A stretch of DNA of 64,000 nucleotides from contig JAZAYU010000005.1 of assembly GCA_038501625.1 (NCBI GenBank), forward strand, positions 7,254,001 through 7,318,000, read 5' to 3'. The translations under genes and the position numbers were made by a program. This document shows positions 53,961 to 64,000 of the stretch, piece by piece. The notes under the pieces are model-generated. The model made no database searches and was not told where the DNA came from. It saw nothing but the letters and a program-made list of their open reading frames with translations. Origin of the DNA: Corbicula japonica. Taxonomy: Eukaryota; Mollusca; Bivalvia; Venerida; Cyrenidae. The stretch's first letter is position 1. Each line of letters starts with the position of its first letter.

Positions 53961-55039
53961 TGGAAATCAAATACGTTCAGATCAATATTCTGGCCTAGTG
54001 ATGACTTTTCTGTTCTTATCAAGTTAATGTCGTGTTTATTTTTTTGACCGGTTTCATTAATGGGGGCGTCACGGGAAAAGGTGCAATCGGTCAAGTTTTA
54101 TACATTTAAGTTTTTACTATATTTGAAAGAGCTTACAGTTATCTATTATTTTCTCATAACATATTGGCAATTTTGTTACACATATTGACAACATAATTTT
54201 ATTTTTACCGCGAAATGCATAAACGTAATGTCGTCTGTTCAACTTAATGACGTCATTTTAAGAATTGACGTCAAATGCCCGAATGTACCTTTTCCCATGA
54301 CGGGCCCCTTCTGTATGTATTTATTTGTTGATAAAATGTATTTATTTGTTGATAAAATGTAGAGTATGATCGTTGTTATCTGTAAATATATACATGTATA
54401 AACACCTGCATATGACTTGTTTATTTTCCTTTTCTCGATGAACAATAATATACCTCATATCAACTATCAACTACTTATACGTGATAGGGTCTATATGGTA
54501 GTTTTGTCAAACCGAAAGTTGTAGAATAGTAAGTTTAATCGTTTAAAGCATTTTAAACCTAAAGTAATCACCCCCGGAATGTAAACAAATCTTCAACCCA
54601 AAATAAGGAAAGTACCAACTTCATTAAAGTGCCACAAATCACCTTTCAAACAGACAAAAAATCATTTTTATTTTAAAGTCATTTTACATTTTTCAAAACA
54701 AAAACATATTTTTATTCTCTATAGTTTTGGCCAATAATTCTTTGAAAATAAAGTAAGCCCGAATCGTTTCTATACAAAATTGTCCAATCCGCGACAGGCT
54801 TTTCTATTTACTGTCCTCTGACCTTAAAGCTCTGGATGCACTTGAAATCGCGGGATTTTACTCGAGATCTCCCTTATTTTATACAGCACAATATCCTATG
54901 CTAAATACGATTTTGATGATCATTATGCTTACCTCTTTGGCTCTACGGCAGTGGCAGGGTTTTAAGAGTTTATGAAGGTTTATGGAGAAATCTTTTTTTA
55001 AAGAACCTAGAAGCTTAATTTGTTTCTTTTATCCCTGTC
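53961..55039. other. No gene seen
   Basis: A 24-bp direct duplication (TGTATTTATTTGTTGATAAA) lies at about 54313-54360. No coding feature. Confidence 0.45.
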
Positions 55040-55686
55040 ATCGTGTTTTTTGCTGATTTGACTCCAGGTACTATGGTCTCGATTAGATCAATGAGTACCC
55101 GCCCTTTGGCTTTTCAATGTTATTACATTCTTATGTTTTATATGTTAATGTGCTTTTGCTTGCAACATTGTACAGTTGATGGGTGGGTTGGAGTTTTTTT
55201 CACCAAGACAACTTGTACTTGTTTTGCAATATAAGAACCTGTTGGGACAAGTGTGAGGTTGGTGCACCCTAGAACCTGCTTTAAACCCTCAGTGTTACCA
55301 CATGGAACGGTTCTCGTTTTCGTTAATTGTGGCATCTTATTTGAATTTGACATACTAATAAAAACACGCCTTCTTCTTCTCGGGGTGGCTGTGTTTTGTG
55401 AGTGTGGCGATTCCTGATATGTATATTTCAATTTTTTTTATACAACTGAGGGCTTCACGGTTTTCTGAATTCTGGTCATTTCGACGCATGTTGGTTTTTA
55501 ATGTATTTGTGAGTAGTTATTATGAATAGCCAATGATGGCTTCTTGAAAAGACGATCATGTATCATTGTTGTATTACTATGTTCAAAACTTAAGAGTTTA
55601 CCATTTGAAAATAAAGGATTTATTATTATTATCATTATTATTATTATTATTTTTATTATTATTATTATTAATTATTAATATTTTTA

Positions 55687-55731
<45 letters not shown>

Positions 55732-55743
55732 GATTATTTTTAA

Positions 55744-55780
<37 letters not shown>

Positions 55781-55785
55781 AACAT
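55040..55785 (+). mobile_element. Possible retroelement 3' tail ending in (ATT)n
   Basis: A roughly 580-bp unique stretch ends AAATAAAGGATTTATTATTA and runs into about 160 bp of imperfect ATT repeats (55621-55780). A unique region followed by AATAAA and a simple-repeat tail is typical of non-LTR retroelement ends. No reverse transcriptase frame is present. Confidence 0.35.
55621..55780. repeat. (ATT)n microsatellite
   Basis: About 160 bp of ATT/TTA units with a few interruptions. Confidence 0.95.
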
Positions 55786-55994
55786 TGAATACATTTCGTG
55801 GAGAAAATCTTTCGCTTTATCCCCTCGATTTACTGAATGCTGTCATTTATTAATTTGCAAGTCAAGACAGAAATTTATCTACAAGTTCATCTTATTTCGT
55901 TAAACTCTTTCACATTTTAAATTTTAGGAAACTGCGACTGAAATTTTAACAATCTGTTTCCGGTGTCATGCAGTAATGAGAATAAATATTGCCT

Positions 55995-56260
55995 GTCTAA
56001 GCGCTGTTGCCGTACGGGTTCGCTCCCTGGTACGGGAAATATCATTTGAAATTCAAAGAAGCACTATTTGTGCAGTCTCTCCGTACTTATACAGTAGTCA
56101 GTACTATTATCGGTAAGTAATCGGTGTAATGCAGTGATAATTACGTTTGTCATGGATATCCGCTCAACCCTTTTTGGAATTGTCCCGGTTAGCTCATTAG
56201 GTAGCGCAACTGGCATTCCCAGGCTAGTGGCTGTCGCCGTAAGGGTTGGCTTATAAGTAT
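55995..56260 (+). mobile_element. tRNA-like SINE fragments
   Basis: AAGCGCTGTTGCCGTACGGG and TTCGCTCCCTGGTACGGG at 55998-56040, and GTCCCGGTTAGCTCATTAGG, CAGGCTAGTGGCTGTCGCCG at 56184-56245. They match the head at 47662-47760. Confidence 0.55.
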
Positions 56261-56391
56261 GGGCCATATAATTTTAAAATATATATTTTCTTAGTTATCA
56301 TTAGTCCTATTTAAACAACAACAGCAATAACAACAACATTAAATTATATTATTTTGTTGTTTTAACAATAACTTTAAAAATAATTTCTTAT

Positions 56392-56518
56392 TTATTGTGG
56401 GGTGTATCCGTCTGGGTACTGTATTTGGAACTCGGGTGGACATGCCGGGGTCTGGCAGCATTTTCCAGGGGCGGGCGGATTTAGATGACACTGTGCAGGC
56501 AAGTTCCATTGTACGCAC
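56392..56518 (-). CDS. VWC domain, last exon and stop
   Basis: 127 nt. Reads CVQWNLPAQCHLNPPAPGKC, then CQTPACPPEFQIQYPDGYTP and Q: five Cys including the CC-x4-C end, completing ten. The TAA stop lies inside an AATAAA hexamer (minus strand of 56391-56396). Acceptor ATTTAG. Confidence 0.9.
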
Positions 56519-59500
56519 CTAAATTAAAAATTGACACACTCAAAGCAATGTCAAGCAATGATAAAATCAAATCGCGGCATAGGAGCAATGTCTTTAGTAA
56601 TTCACTAGCCCCATGAAATGCTGGCCAGTGTATCGCGACTCGTGACATTTGACCCAAAAAACTTACGTCACAAATCCCTAGTAAGAGCGAAGAAATAAAG
56701 TCGGTCTCCACCCTGCCCCTACTAAAATCAACAACAACAAAACTTTATCTCTAATTATTACAGCATTAGAATTTTATTTCATTTTTATACTAAAATATGA
56801 TGTAAATCGTTGAGAGAAAATTAAGTTCATAAAATGGCAATCACAGTTTTCCGAACATTTGTTCAACGGGCGAAGCAGAATTCTTTTGATAACACTGAGG
56901 TATCATTATATTTCGCGGGTTTGAATGTTCGCGTATTTCGCGCAAGGAAATGTTCGCGAAATAGAACCACAACGAAATAAAACTTATTCAATTCTGTGAT
57001 AAAATGCGAAGGCGATGTAATTTGAAAAAAATGTACTTACAGCTGTGTGCACTGGTACTTTCCGGTTGATCCGTCCACACACTGGCAGCTGAATTTACAT
57101 CCGTCCTTCCAGGTCTCTCCTTGCTGGTACAGATGAGAGTTGTACACACAACCTAGGAATATTTAAAACAAATGCTAAGATTTCTGATCTTAAATAATTT
57201 TTGGTGCAATTAAAGTTTTTAAATAAAATTATATTAAACCATGTGCTGCTACATAATTATAAAATAAATAAATAAAAAATAATTTTCTTATCTTATTTAT
57301 TTATTTTTATTTGTTTCTTAAGTCAATGTCCCACTTGTGAGAATTTTGTCCTAGCAACTGATTTTTTTCGGCGTTAGCTGTCTAAGCTCACTTTTGACCT
57401 AGTTTTTCGACCAATGAAATGTTGTAAATAGTACTCGTATTCTCTTATTATGCAGAGGGAAAATGAAATAAACTATTTCGATTGGTAGCTATTTACACCA
57501 GAGAGGCATCTAGCAGGGTGGAGAGGTATCTAGTGGGATTTTTATTATTATACAGCAGAAAAATCAAATAGATTAATTCGATTGGTTGTTAGTGGGTGTT
57601 GTATTGAAGGAAAAACATATTTACGATTTAAGTAACCAGTTAAGTCAATATTGATGGCTAAAATACAATATTATATGGAATATTCTTGGGTGTCGGGTAA
57701 ACACTTGCATACAATACACAGTGTAAAACGAAATAGAAGTGTAGTTAATTCTAGTTCTTACTGGTTTCTTTCTAGTTCCTTTGATACTGATTGTTAATTT
57801 CAAGTACGAAATTCAAGTTTATTGTAGTGTAGTGGCTAACACTCTCGCCTCTCAAGCAGAGGCCCCGGGTTCAATACTCAAAACGGTCACTTTTTTTAAG
57901 TTAATATACGTAAAAGTTGGTAGATTTCGCTCTTGTAACAGGCTGTTATTATTTATATTTATTAAATTTCAAGGACATTTATTCATCTTGAATTCTCACT
58001 CTACACGAGGTATTGTATTGAAACTGAATATTTTGCTTCAGTATCTTTAATCGACTTGTTATCACTGTATGAAATTGTTGCAACAGCTTCAACATTTTTT
58101 TGAAAGACACTTTCAATAAATTTATGAGTTGTCATGATTCGGTCGCTTAATCTCTAAGTCATACTAAGAAGGCAGGGAGGGTTCGTCGACAGCTATAACA
58201 AATAAAATAAAATAACTAAACTGTGTCTGCTTTGCCTCTCTGTATTTCTTTCTTATATACATGTATATATAAATCTTTTCCATCAACGCCGTTTATCTTT
58301 TTTAAAGATATTTCTTGTTATAATTAGCTTTCATGATCAGCTTTCATGATCTGTTCAGAAAACTCGGTGTTTGTGCTTAGAACTTAACAATCCTTTTAAA
58401 TTTAAACGTTTACTATTTGAATATTTAATCTCCCTATGTTAAACAACACTATAATGATCACAAGGACCACAATGGAAATTAGAGGTAATTACGACTCTTT
58501 TTTGTGTTATCTTGTTTTGATATTTAGTGTTAAGTGACATGGCTATATTAATTCATACTTTGTTATATTGTTTTTGGAATGATTTAATATTTTATGTCAT
58601 GTTATTACACATTTTATGTTGAAATAAATCTATCTAGCTAGATCAATCGTCTTTAAATAAGCTTTACTTACCAGAGGTGCTACCTGTCATGCCTTGGGGT
58701 GGTGCTGTTTGAAAAACAAGTCCTCCACCACTACTGCTTCCTACAAAAATGTATGTATAGCCATTTCTTATAAAGCAAAATAGCTTGAGGTTTAAAGTCA
58801 TAATTTCTGTCACCTCGGGTTGAAATTACAGGTGAGGTCGGATTTATGTGCAGGAAATCCGTCCTAAAACTCCATCTGTTCTGGTAGTTAGGCGAAGTAA
58901 TCATTTCCTTGACTCTCAAGATGAAACATTATATGTTAAATTTTGGGAACTGTTATAAAAACGCACTTTTGGATTTCAGCTAATTTATTGCATTTGTCAT
59001 TTTAATGCACGTAATGTTTAGTTTCTAGAAAGTATAACTGACAGATGAAAAGACCGTATCACGCAGACAGAGGTTAAATTATTCTTATGTTGTGTCTTAA
59101 ATAAAAACATGTCTAAAATTCATAAAACTAGAATGGAGACCGGTCTCAAATCTTTGAACCACTTCTTTATTTCAATCAATTAACAGAGCAGTCTCTAAAA
59201 TATGGTAAATATTCCAAAACCTACAACGTATTTAGACCACTTATTAATTCATTATAAGAATGATCCGTATCCCATGTGTGATAGATTTTAATGATAAAAG
59301 AACGGTAATGGCGTCCCATAGTAAAAAAAATGTACATACCGCACAAATTACAAAAATGCGCACACTTTTCAGTGGCCCATTGCTTGTAGTCAGCATTTGT
59401 GCAGATCGAAGTACCGTAGTCTTTGCAGTTGTTGATAGTATCTTGACAACCTGAAATGACAAAACAATAGGATATATTGTATTAAATCCAACTAGGCTGT

Positions 59501-62500
59501 AAAGCCCATGGTGGCACATGGCAAATGATATGAACATGAACAAAATGTCTAGTGAAAAATGATATTAAACGTTGGAGAAGTTTGTTTTTACGTAAAAGTT
59601 AATACAATACTATCGATGTCACAAAGTTTTGAATATTTAGTATGTTATATTTTATTCAGAAACGGCAATAACATATAACAAAAGTACGGATTAGCCAAAT
59701 TTAGGACGTACATGTAGTGTACATAGTGTCATAGAATATTAAGAGGAAACGCAAAAGAATTGAGAGAAAAAAACAATAGAGAACAAATGAAACGAAATAA
59801 AACAACTCGAAACGTAATAAAACAATATGAAAAAATGACTTTACCGAAAACGAACATTTCAAAAATACATTATATCAGTAATGATATTAGCCTAAATAGA
59901 ATTATAATAATTGCGATCTAACAACAAACGAAACAAACAAATCCACAAGATACAACAATCAATATAACTTTATATAAAACATACGAATCCGCGTTTGCTT
60001 ATTTGACTAGATTAAGTTTCAGGATGATTGCAATATTTCCCGAAATAATGCTCATTTAGGACAGTCAAATGGTAGTTAAATTATGGTTTTTCAACTTTCT
60101 GGCCGAATTCCCCATGAAAATTAAATATTTCTACCCCCAAAAAGGCCTCGATAGACGCACTGTACCTCCATTTGGATCAGCCCATGAGTTTATCAAAACA
60201 CGGTTCTACGGATTTCAAAAGTAACGTTTAAATGGTAATTGGCTACGGACAGTGTATGATGTTTAATGCTAAATAAAATCACCTACATTGTATTTGTGTT
60301 TGTACTTTGTTTACCAAACATTCGATTATATTTTCTGTTCATTATTGATTTTGTTGCAGTAGTGTTCGTTTTTGGGGTCGTCAGACCCAGAGTTATTAGT
60401 TTTCTGAATATTGGAAGTCTCAACTGGTCTAATAATAGTAACAAACTGCCAGCCTTATAACCGCCGAAAAGTAGTTCTAATATTCTGATAGCAGGTATGC
60501 AAACCCCTCAGCATTTTCAATGCTTTGATTTTCAGTGAAGCCAGGAACTATGAACTTTTCACTTTCGCAGTGAAAAAAAACATATTTTTTATACAATTTG
60601 CAAAAGTTTGCAAGCGTCAAATTCTTCTGCATTTAAGCGAAAGTTTCTTATGCTGTATATGTTTTTAAGATTTGTGATCATTTTTTTCTGTTCGTCTTAC
60701 AGTTATATTATATTACAGTTCTCAAGAAACACAATTTAAAAACCGTTCACTAAAACAAAAATTTAATCCATCCCAACGTTTCAGGGGGGTATTATATTCA
60801 TCATCATCATCATCATCACCTTCAACAACAATAACAACTTCTTCTACTACTACTACAATAACAACAAATCATCATCATGGTCATCATGATTATCAACATC
60901 AATAAACATGTAAAAATGTAAAATTGTACAAATTAGTTACCTCCACTTGATGGCTGCATGGGCTGCATGGGTGCTTGAGTCATACTTATCACTGGTCCAG
61001 ACCCTTAAATTAATAAACATAATCTTTAAATAATGAAACAGAATCTTTAAATAATGAAACATAATCTTTTATCCACTTGGATTAAAGAAACGCAAATGTA
61101 AGTAATATGTTATCATTCTAATTTTCTGTAAGTGCGCTTACATTTTGATTGAAAGTGCATTTCTTACTTCAATACTCGGTTCACTCCAATCATTTGTCCT
61201 GCAGTTAATTCACTTTATAGGAAAACGCTATGTTTTTTTTACTTAATGCTAGAATTTAAAAAGATTTGTCAGACACTATTTTACACCATATTTGTGTATT
61301 ACGTACCACACATATGACAAGTCTGTGCACAGTTCTGTGTCACCCATTGTTTGTAGTTTGCGTCTGTACAAATGGATGGATCGTAGGATTTGCAGTTGTT
61401 GATTGCATCGTGACATCCTGTTACAGCATTCCATTTAATTACTGGTTGTCAAATTTGCTCTGTATTGCGTCAGTTTTACATGTCAAGATCACATATATTA
61501 AGTGTACCTGAACTACAGCCATGTTATCTAAAACTCATGTTATTAGCTGTAGTTGATTGGCAAAGGACCCTACCGACATCCCATAACGCCTAACACGTGT
61601 TTACCTTGAGAAGGAGTTGATGGTCTGGACACCCTCACATCCTCACTCATGTCAATCCGAGCTCCCCTACTCGAGCAGCCTGTCAATTTGAGCCCCACCT
61701 CCTCCTTAAACGCACATCAACACCTCAATCTGACCAACCTAACTCCCAGTTAATCTAAGCAACCCAACAGTAATTTTATTGAAGAGGATAATTTATTTTA
61801 AAAGAGTAACACATTTAGTGTCGAAAAATCTAGTACCATGTGACCTGTGCCCAAGATCATTAAACTCAAACTGGAGACCAAGTACCATGTGACCTGTGCC
61901 CAAGATCATTAAACTCAAACTGGAGACCAGTATCAAATCTCTAGCATCTGATAAGCTGATATGGAGATCAGTATATGTTCTAGTATATGACTATTCTCCA
62001 TTTCAGCCAATCACATGCTTGAGATTTGAGACTGGTCTCCAAATTCAGTTTATTGATCTTTGACCAAGAGAACACGTGTACTTAATAAAATTATATTTCA
62101 TGATGAACTTGAAAAATGATAATTTATGTTGATGTATATAATGTAAAATTTTACAAAATATCCCTTATCGTACCTCCGCTTACTGGCATTGGTGCTGCTG
62201 TCGCTGGAGCCGCTGTCATGGGAATGGGCATTCCAGATCCGGACCCTTGAATTATTTAAATATGTACTAAACAAAATTTCCATTGCAACACCTGAGTGTT
62301 AGTTTCCGTCTATTTCATTACGGACAGTTGCTTTTTAAAGTTACAAAATAATATCTATACATTTAGTAAAAATTATTATTATACCCCCGAAGAAGTCAGT
62401 TTAAAACTAACGAAACCGTTCGGGTTATTTTACAGATAAGCACTGTTAAAACAAAATACTTTTTTCCATATTCTATAATTAGCTTTTTGTTCATGTATCC

Positions 62501-64000
62501 TTTCGGGGATCCGGTGTTTTTGGAATATTTTGTTGATGTTTTATTTTTTTCTCAACTATACATTTAGTTAAATATAACTTCTTTGAATGTTTCACGATTT
62601 CTTTTTTTCATTCAGTCTTTCATTTACAAATATTTCAGTTTCTTTACTTTGAAAAAAGCGTCATGAATATTTCGAAATATTTCGCAGACGAAATTGTATT
62701 AAAGAGGCAGGCTCACAAAGGATTAATATTTGCCTTAAAATAAACAGAAAAGGTTTGTTACATATCTGAATAGTTCATGTTTTTGTTTTTATAAATGATT
62801 ACACTTTAGACATTTAACATAGTTAAAGCAATTGAATGAAATGATTGAAATAGTGATCAAAATTTCTTCATTTGTTGAAAATATGCAAACAATCTGAAAT
62901 ATTACGTACCACACATATGGCAAGTCTGTGCACAATTCTGGGTCACCCATTGTTTGTAGGTCGGGTCTGTACATATGGATGGATCGTAGGACTTGCAGCT
63001 GCTGATTGCATCGTGGCAGCCTGTAAGGACATTCCATTCTTTTGCCAAGTTTGCTAAATTGTTTGTAAGAACACCACATCCTTTGTAATCTTATCTAGCA
63101 TACATGTTCCTTAAAAACTGTAGTTAATTGCCAAATGACCATTCCCTAAACTCCGCCAAGCCTAGCATATGTGTTAACAACGATAACAGTTGATGGGCTA
63201 GGAACACCCACAATCTCTTCAAATTTCCATACAACAGCAACCCATTAAATAGAGCCCAAACACACCTCAAGGCTTCTATTTCTTTTTTTTTCATTTCAAA
63301 GAATTTATTAGCATATTCAAAAAAAACATTTCTTTAGTATATTGATTCAATCCTTAAGTATACATACGCTATTTTTTGACAATACAATACAGTTTATTAA
63401 GCATAAAACATTTTACAATGAAAAAAACATCTATATCTGGCCATCCCGAATCCCTAATAATCTAAGCAACCGGACACAACTTAAATCTGAAAACACCCAC
63501 GCCCAGATCTCCGTCAGTCAGAGACCTCCCCCCCCCAAGTTTAATCAAATAAAAAAATCCGCCGCATCCCAATCCTCCGTTCAAAGGCATTGTTTTTTAT
63601 TTTGCTTTTGTTTTATTGAGACAACCCTTCTCTATCTCGAGATGTTTTGTTTCTTTTTTTAAATATTCATTACAAGCATTTGGGGAGAATGATACTTTCA
63701 ATGTAATAGAGTGGATTATTTATTTTTAAGAGAGTTACACATTTAGTGTCAAAATAATTCTAGTAACATGTGGCCTGTGAAAACGTGTACTTATGAACAA
63801 ACTAATCAAAATGATAATTAATGTTTTAGTGGCTACTTAACATTGGCGGCTGTTTAAGACAGGTACTTATTAGTCAGTTTATGAAATATTCAAACTTGCT
63901 GTTTAAGACCTGTTGTTGCTTAATGCAGGTGACTGCAAATGCAGGTTCAACTATAATTTAAATTTCTACAAAGTTTCCCTGGCTCACCTCCGCTTACTGG
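56392..64000 (-). CDS. ShKT-repeat and VWC-domain protein, 3' part of a multi-exon gene
   Basis: Nine minus-strand exons, in transcript order: 63988-64000 (partial), 62910-63020, 62174-62245, 61307-61417, 60941-61003, 59340-59450, 58672-58740, 57041-57152, 56392-56518. All junctions are GT-AG and all but the last intron are phase 1. Layout: linker, ShKT, linker, ShKT, linker, ShKT, linker, VWC, stop. ShKT is a roughly 36-residue six-cysteine module found in many secreted animal proteins, including enzymes and matrix proteins; its presence does not make this a toxin. VWC domains bind growth factors or matrix proteins. A secreted matrix, adhesive or defence protein is plausible but unproven. 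The start and signal peptide lie beyond the window. Confidence 0.88.
56519..57040 (-). other. Intron inside the VWC domain
   Basis: Short intron splitting the VWC codons between Cys 5 and Cys 6. Nothing else recognised. Confidence 0.6.
57041..57152 (-). CDS. VWC domain, first exon
   Basis: 112 nt. Reads CVYNSHLYQQGETWKDGCKF, then SCQCVDGSTGKYQCTQL: five Cys including the W-x2-GC-x3-CxC start of a VWC domain. Acceptor TTCCTAG, donor GTAAGT. Confidence 0.9.
57153..58671 (-). other. Intron before the VWC exons
   Basis: Contains a tRNA-like segment at 57823-57895; otherwise unrecognised. An 89-codon plus frame across the tRNA-like segment (57781-58050) is not convincing. Confidence 0.45.
57823..57895 (+). 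mobile_element. tRNA-like sequence, degenerate
   Basis: GTGTAGTGGCTAACAC could form a D arm, GCCTC-TCAAGCA-GAGGC an anticodon arm with a 7-nt loop (AAG at the anticodon position), and CCGGGTTCAATACTC a B box. The T stem and acceptor stem do not pair, so it is a tRNA pseudogene or SINE head, not a functional tRNA. Confidence 0.5.
58672..58740 (-). CDS. Linker exon, Ser/Gly-rich
   Basis: 69 nt encoding GSSSGGGLVFQTAPPQGMTG and STS. Acceptor TTTTGTAG, donor GTAAGT. Confidence 0.8.
59118..59205. mobile_element. Family B remnant
   Basis: TTCATAAAACTAGAATGGAG and ACCGGTCTCAAATCT keep one B arm; the rest is decayed. Confidence 0.5.
59340..59450 (-). CDS. ShKT exon (third)
   Basis: 111 nt, phase 1-1. 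Reads CQDTINNCKDYGTSICTNAD, then YKQWATEKCAHFCNLCG. It is more diverged than the other two. Acceptor CATTTCAG, donor GTATGT. Confidence 0.92.
59451..60940 (-). other. Intron with (ATC)n repeat
   Basis: Unrecognised apart from an ATC microsatellite at about 60799-60819 and short CTA/CAT repeats to 60905. Confidence 0.5.
60941..61003 (-). CDS. Linker exon, Met/Pro/Gln-rich
   Basis: 63 nt encoding GSGPVISMTQAPMQPMQPSS and G. Acceptor ATTTAAG, donor GTAACT. Confidence 0.8.
61014..61070. repeat. 22-bp tandem repeat
   Basis: AATCTTTAAATAATGAAACA occurs twice plus a partial third, within an intron of the ShKT/VWC gene. Confidence 0.85.
61307..61417 (-). CDS. ShKT exon (second)
   Basis: 111 nt, phase 1-1. 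Reads CHDAINNCKSYDPSICTDAN, then YKQWVTQNCAQTCHMCG, differing from the first ShKT exon at only a few residues. Acceptor TGTAACAG, donor GTACGT. Confidence 0.92.
61850..62070. mobile_element. Family B palindrome with partial 5' duplication
   Basis: GCCCAAGATCATTAAACTCA start and TTTATTGATCTTTGACCAAG end. A 49-bp piece that includes AGTACCATGTGACCTGTGCC is duplicated directly (61834-61882 and 61883-61930). The related intron copy at 63770-63790 lacks the insertion. Confidence 0.8.
62174..62245 (-). CDS. Linker exon, Gly/Ala/Pro/Met-rich
   Basis: 72 nt encoding GSGSGMPIPMTAAPATAAPM and PVSG. Donor GTACGA. Its 3' 13 bases (CCAGTAAGCGGAG) are identical to the partial exon at 63988-64000. Confidence 0.82.
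62910..63020 (-). CDS. ShKT exon (first in window)
   Basis: 111 nt, phase 1-1. Reads CHDAISSCKSYDPSICTDPT, then YKQWVTQNCAQTCHMCG: six Cys in the ShKT pattern C-x6-C-x7-C-x11-C-x3-C-x2-C. Acceptor CTTACAG, donor GTACGT. Confidence 0.92.
63021..63987 (-). other. Intron between the duplicated units
   Basis: Shares blocks with the intron at 61418-62173 (TAATCTAAGCAACC, TTACACATTTAGTGTC, ACGTGTACTTA) but has about 450 bp extra near 63270-63640. A TGTTTAAGACAGG / CTGTTTAAGACCTG repeat is seen at 63850-63910. Confidence 0.55.

Noticed and set aside
57823..57895. Functional tRNA-Leu(AAG)
   Set aside because: The anticodon arm looks good but acceptor and T stems do not pair; better explained as a tRNA pseudogene or SINE head.
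59340..63020. A peptide toxin gene, because of ShKT modules
   Set aside because: The modules are repeated, linked by spacers and fused to a VWC domain. ShKT is widespread in non-toxic secreted proteins, so no toxin function is claimed.

Overview
This is a eukaryotic nuclear window: AT-rich, intron-containing, dense in short inverted-repeat transposons, with no bacterial-style operons. The gene content (an NCOA5 orthologue, a TDP-43 orthologue, a secreted ShKT/VWC repeat protein) suggests a lophotrochozoan animal, most likely a bivalve mollusc. The phylum is inferred; no sequence search was run.

Left third (about 3.0-25.2 kb): two conserved genes on the + strand, both assembled here exon by exon with consistent splice sites and phases. 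NCOA5 (nuclear receptor coactivator 5) has 8 coding exons at 3022-14660 and encodes 537 aa. TARDBP (TDP-43) has 4 coding exons at 20211-25194 and encodes 425 aa. Between and inside them lie many transposon copies, several tandem repeats and tRNA-derived SINE heads.

Middle (25-38.9 kb): no convincing gene. It is filled with about 230-250-bp fold-back MITEs (called family A here; roughly 20 copies between 0.5 and 35.2 kb, none seen to the right), about 150-bp near-perfect palindromes (family B, nested in other elements at least three times) and several single-copy elements. A 1,045-bp hAT-like insertion with a perfect 8-bp target-site duplication sits inside an A copy in NCOA5 intron 5.

Cluster (39.0-53.4 kb): five small single-exon genes, three on - and two on +, encode paralogous proteins of 68-106 aa that I do not recognise. 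Most begin MSWG, have a Ser/Trp/Gly-rich N-terminus, and share a core GxHxxxC-x(16-20)-CxGC followed by a hydrophobic segment often ending SLWD. This is the best candidate for an undescribed system. Two members differ mainly at synonymous positions, so they look like real, selected proteins. The labels SWG-1 to SWG-5 are mine.

Right end (56.4-64.0 kb): the 3' part of a minus-strand gene built from very short phase-1 exons. Three ShKT exons (111 bp each) alternate with Gly/Ser/Pro linker exons, followed by a two-exon VWC domain and stop. The exons are too short to appear as full ORFs. The upstream linker-ShKT unit is a tandem duplicate, and one copy preserves the empty site of a family-B MITE present in the other. 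The 5' end lies beyond the window.
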